Below, one piece after another: positions 43,281 to 45,160 of a DNA stretch of 45,160 nucleotides (its first letter is position 1; each line of letters begins with the position of its first letter). Location: the NCBI GenBank assembly GCA_031296105.1, contig JARLGJ010000005.1, positions 1-45,160 on the forward strand. Reading direction: 5' to 3'. The translations under genes were made by a program, and so were the position numbers. The stretch comes from Acidobacteriota bacterium (GTDB taxonomy: Bacteria; Acidobacteriota; Terriglobia; Terriglobales; Acidobacteriaceae). Under the pieces are notes generated by a model that saw only the letters and a program-made list of their open reading frames with translations, did no database searches and was not told where the DNA came from.

Positions 43281-43481
43281 ATGGAACAAGGAATCGTTAA
43301 GTGGTTCAATGACGCCAAGGGATTTGGATTCATCAGCCGCCAGAATGGGGAAGATGTTTTCGTGCATTTCTCCGCTATTCAGGCCAACGGCTTCCGCAGC
43401 CTGAAGGAAGGCCAGGCTGTCCAGTTCAATGTCGTCAAAGGACCCAAGGGCTGGCAGGCGGAGAACGTACAACCCGTCTAA
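43281..43481 (+). CDS. csp: Cold-shock protein (CspA family)
   Basis: 66 aa. RNP1 KGFGFI (residues 13-18) and RNP2 VFVHF (26-30) are intact, with the typical start [18 protein letters not shown] and the ending [13 protein letters not shown]. It binds single-stranded RNA and DNA and acts as an RNA chaperone in the cytoplasm. Followed by a good terminator, so it is a monocistron. Confidence 0.97.
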   Translation: MEQGIVKWFNDAKGFGFISRQNGEDVFVHFSAIQANGFRSLKEGQAVQFNVVKGPKGWQAENVQPV

Positions 43482-43514
43482 ATTCGCGTCCATTTGCAAA
43501 ACACCTTAATCGAG

Positions 43515-43541
43515 GAGGCAGCCCCCGCGGGCTGCCTCTTT
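43515..43541 (+). terminator. Intrinsic terminator of the cold-shock gene
   Basis: GAGGCAGCCC-CCGC-GGGCTGCCTC is a perfect 10-bp stem, followed by TTTCG. Confidence 0.7.
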
Positions 43542-43697
43542 CGTGTAAACTTTCCCCCCGTAGTCACGTACCTTTGGTACTATTGCCTGCCCTGCCAATT
43601 CTCCATACCATGTAGCTTCGGCCGGATGTCCTCGCCGAACCCTTGTGTTGTCCGCCGCGGCCTTTTATGGCCGGCCATGTGGTAACTGGAGACACCC

Positions 43698-44657
43698 GTG
43701 AAGAAGAGTCTTGTTCGACAATTTGCCGCCGTCAACAGCGAGCTGTGGCTCATCCTCTCGCTGTTCGTAATCGCCGCCCTCTGTAATTTTGTGGTGGCCA
43801 ACCGCGGCATTCTGCTCAGCTTTTACACCTTCCCCACGTTGTTTTCGGCCTACTATTACGGACGCCGCCACGCCACCATGACGGCTTTTGCCAGCCTCCT
43901 GCTGGTGGTGCTCATCACCTGGTTCAACCCGCACATGTTCGAACGCGGCGGCGAAATGACGGTGCGCAACCAGAGCTGGTATGACATTGGCGTCTGGGGC
44001 GGTTCGCTCATCATCACCGCCTTTGCCATGGGAGCACTCTACGACCGCAACCAGGCCAAGGTGCGCGAGCTGCGCGATACCTACCACGGCGTGTTGATGA
44101 TCCTGCGCCACTTCATCAGCAAGGACACCTACACCCAGAATCACAGCTACCGTGTCTCCATCTACGCCGCCAAAATCGCCATCGAGATGGGCTTTGACGA
44201 CGAGCGCGTCGAGGACGTCCGCGCCGCCGCCCTGCTGCACGACATCGGCAAGCTGGACATCAGCCGCGAGGTGCTTTACAAGGCCGCCCGCCTGAACTCC
44301 GAAGAGTTGAAGGAGATGAAGGAGCACGTCTCGCGCGGCGTAAGCCTGCTGGAGCCCGTTGGCGGCTCTTTGCGCCGCATTCTGCCCATCATCCTGGCCC
44401 ACCATGACCGCTATGACGGCTCGGGCTACACGGATCGCTCGGCCGAAGAGATTCCCATCGAGGCGCGCATCCTGTCCGTGGCCGACGCCTACGACGCCAT
44501 CATCGCCGACCGCCCGTACCGCAAGGGCAGCACGCCGTTCGAGGCGCGCGACATCATCGAGCGCGGCGCCGGCAAGGAGTTCGACCCTAACGTGGTGGAA
44601 GCCTTCCTCGGCGCCTTCCGCAAACAGCAGCTCGAAATCCCCGACCTGGTGGTGTAG
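43698..44657 (+). CDS. Membrane HD-GYP-like phosphohydrolase
   Basis: 319 aa from a GTG with GGAG upstream. N-terminal membrane part of about four TM helices (residues 17-125), then a cytoplasmic HD domain: NHSYRVSIYAAKIA, LLHDIGKL with catalytic H181-D182, HVSRGVSLLEP, ILAHHDRYDGSGYTD (H235-H236), VADAYDAIIADRPYRKG. This is the HD-GYP layout, but the GYP triplet reads GYT. HD-GYP enzymes break down c-di-GMP; the altered triplet makes the true substrate uncertain. No sensor domain such as PAS is seen. Confidence 0.85.
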   Translation: MKKSLVRQFAAVNSELWLILSLFVIAALCNFVVANRGILLSFYTFPTLFSAYYYGRRHATMTAFASLLLVVLITWFNPHMFERGGEMTVRNQSWYDIGVWGGSLIITAFAMGALYDRNQAKVRELRDTYHGVLMILRHFISKDTYTQNHSYRVSIYAAKIAIEMGFDDERVEDVRAAALLHDIGKLDISREVLYKAARLNSEELKEMKEHVSRGVSLLEPVGGSLRRILPIILAHHDRYDGSGYTDRSAEEIPIEARILSVADAYDAIIADRPYRKGSTPFEARDIIERGAGKEFDPNVVEAFLGAFRKQQLEIPDLVV

Positions 44658-44685
44658 CCGGGGGAGTGGAAGAAACACGTTGTGC

Positions 44686-44719
44686 CCCAGGTTCGGTCCG
44701 CGAAGCGGCCTAACCTGGG
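44686..44719 (+). repeat. REP-like stem with inner hairpin
   Basis: CCCAGGTT (44686-44693) pairs with AACCTGGG (44712-44719), and CCGC-GAA-GCGG lies inside. It has no U-tract and precedes the terminator at 44740. Confidence 0.45.
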
Positions 44720-44739
44720 AAACGCTTCCTGAAATTTCC

Positions 44740-44774
44740 AACAACCTCGCCGCTGGCCGCGACGGGGTTGTTTT
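44740..44774 (+). terminator. Intrinsic terminator of the HD-GYP gene
   Basis: AACAACCTC and GGGGTTGTT form a 9-bp stem (one G-T pair), and TT follows. Confidence 0.5.
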
Positions 44775-44804
44775 GCATACAATCAAAGAACACGCCACCC
44801 GCGC

Positions 44805-44894
44805 GGAGGGTTGTGTGAGTGGTTGAAACAGGCGGTCTTGAAAACCGCTTTACGGGAAACCGTAACGGGGGTTCGAATCCCTCACCCTCCGCCA
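44805..44894 (+). tRNA. tRNA-Ser (anticodon UGA)
   Basis: A 90-nt cloverleaf: acceptor GGAGGGT/ACCCTCC with discriminator G and encoded CCA (44892-44894). The anticodon stem GGCGG/CCGCT-side encloses loop CTTGAAA with anticodon TGA. The long variable arm (ACGGGAAACCGTA) and T-loop GTTCGAATC are typical of serine tRNA. Confidence 0.95.
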
Positions 44895-45160
44895 GACTTC
44901 TCCAACACAAATCACCCCGGTGCCCCATTCAAGCCCGCCGTTGGCTTGAGTGGGAATGGGAAAACAGCTTTGCCCCCCAAATCCTTGTCAAGCCGGGTGT
45001 CCCTCGATAAGAACGAAGTCGTTGTCAAGGCGAGCTTTTCCTGAGCGGTGCGCGAGCACCGCTTGGGTTGCCGCCAGAGTTACAGTTTGAGGACCAAGAC
45101 TCTGGAACATCACTCGCTGATCACTTCCGGTGGAGCCTGTCGTTCCACCAACCATCGATA
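44895..45160. other. Region after the tRNA, no gene seen
   Basis: Only short palindromes are visible: TCAAGCC/GGCTTGA (44928-44949), GCGGTGC-GCGA-GCACCGC (45046-45063) and CCAGAGT/ACTCTGG (45074-45080, 45099-45105). No integrase or att-like repeat of the tRNA 3' end is present in the window. Confidence 0.4.

Noticed and set aside
44805..45160. tRNA-Ser as the attachment site of an island.
   Set aside because: No integrase gene and no duplicate of the tRNA 3' end is present in the window.
1..45160. CRISPR array or phage region.
   Set aside because: No regularly spaced identical repeats and no cas, capsid, terminase or phage genes were seen.

Overview
The window is GC-rich chromosomal DNA (roughly 60% GC by eye) from a Gram-negative bacterium, most likely an acidobacterium (Terriglobia-like). 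That placement is inference from gene style and content: an ECF sigma/anti-sigma pair followed by LiaF/DUF4097-type envelope proteins, proline/glycine-rich TPR and membrane proteins, an Ala/Gly/Ser/Thr-rich repeat lipoprotein, ABC3-type (MacB-like) permease pairs and many short GC-rich palindromic repeats. No rRNA or other decisive marker is present.

Layout. 1-950: the 3' end of an RHS/YD-repeat polymorphic toxin gene whose tip looks like a phospholipase A2 domain, then a 95-aa membrane protein that could be its immunity partner. 951-1698: the 3' end of a degraded group II intron (domains V and VI plus a frameshifted maturase tail) on the minus strand. 1699-3679: an Rrf2-type regulator with a QorB/YwnB-like NAD(P)-binding protein, and an FMN-binding split-barrel protein. 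3749-6535: a CHASE-GAF hybrid histidine kinase. 6796-12981: an exopolysaccharide-type cluster (two glycosyltransferases, a Wzx-like flippase, an exported glycoside-hydrolase-like protein). 13130-15939: an unusually long malate synthase and a small partner. 16244-17956: a methyl-accepting chemotaxis protein. 18104-21921: a tightly overlapped iorA-iorB-paaK-ACT operon for aryl-pyruvate oxidation and aryl-CoA formation. 22152-26008: a PLD-like lipoprotein, then the class III ribonucleotide reductase operon nrdD-nrdG behind a good sigma-70 promoter, two NrdR-like boxes and a cobalamin riboswitch with a terminator. 26184-30708: a five-gene ECF sigma / anti-sigma / envelope-protein operon ending in a 19-bp perfect terminator. 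30785-36276: mostly hypothetical and exported proteins, plus a LOG-family protein with a small membrane partner. 36534-39386: a 950-aa TPR protein. 39828-42353: a pair of MacB-like permeases without an ATPase. 42420-44657: hemerythrin, cold-shock protein and a membrane HD-GYP-like phosphohydrolase. 44805-44894: tRNA-Ser(UGA).

How the parts work together. The clearest regulated unit is nrdDG. A B12 riboswitch in front of a B12-independent reductase fits a cell that also has a B12-dependent class II enzyme elsewhere, and the NrdR-like boxes overlapping the promoter suggest a second control by nucleotide status. The ior-paaK-ACT operon reads as one amino-acid-derived aryl-acid pathway, although its IorA lacks the usual C-terminal ferredoxin domain. 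The sigma-factor operon reads as one envelope-stress response. No complete undescribed system is established. The best leads are the nrdDG dual control, the RHS-PLA2/membrane pair, the sigma/B-box/DUF4097 operon, the ferredoxin-less IorA, a 108-bp inverted-repeat element at 36424-36531 and a possible small RNA at 31200-31370.
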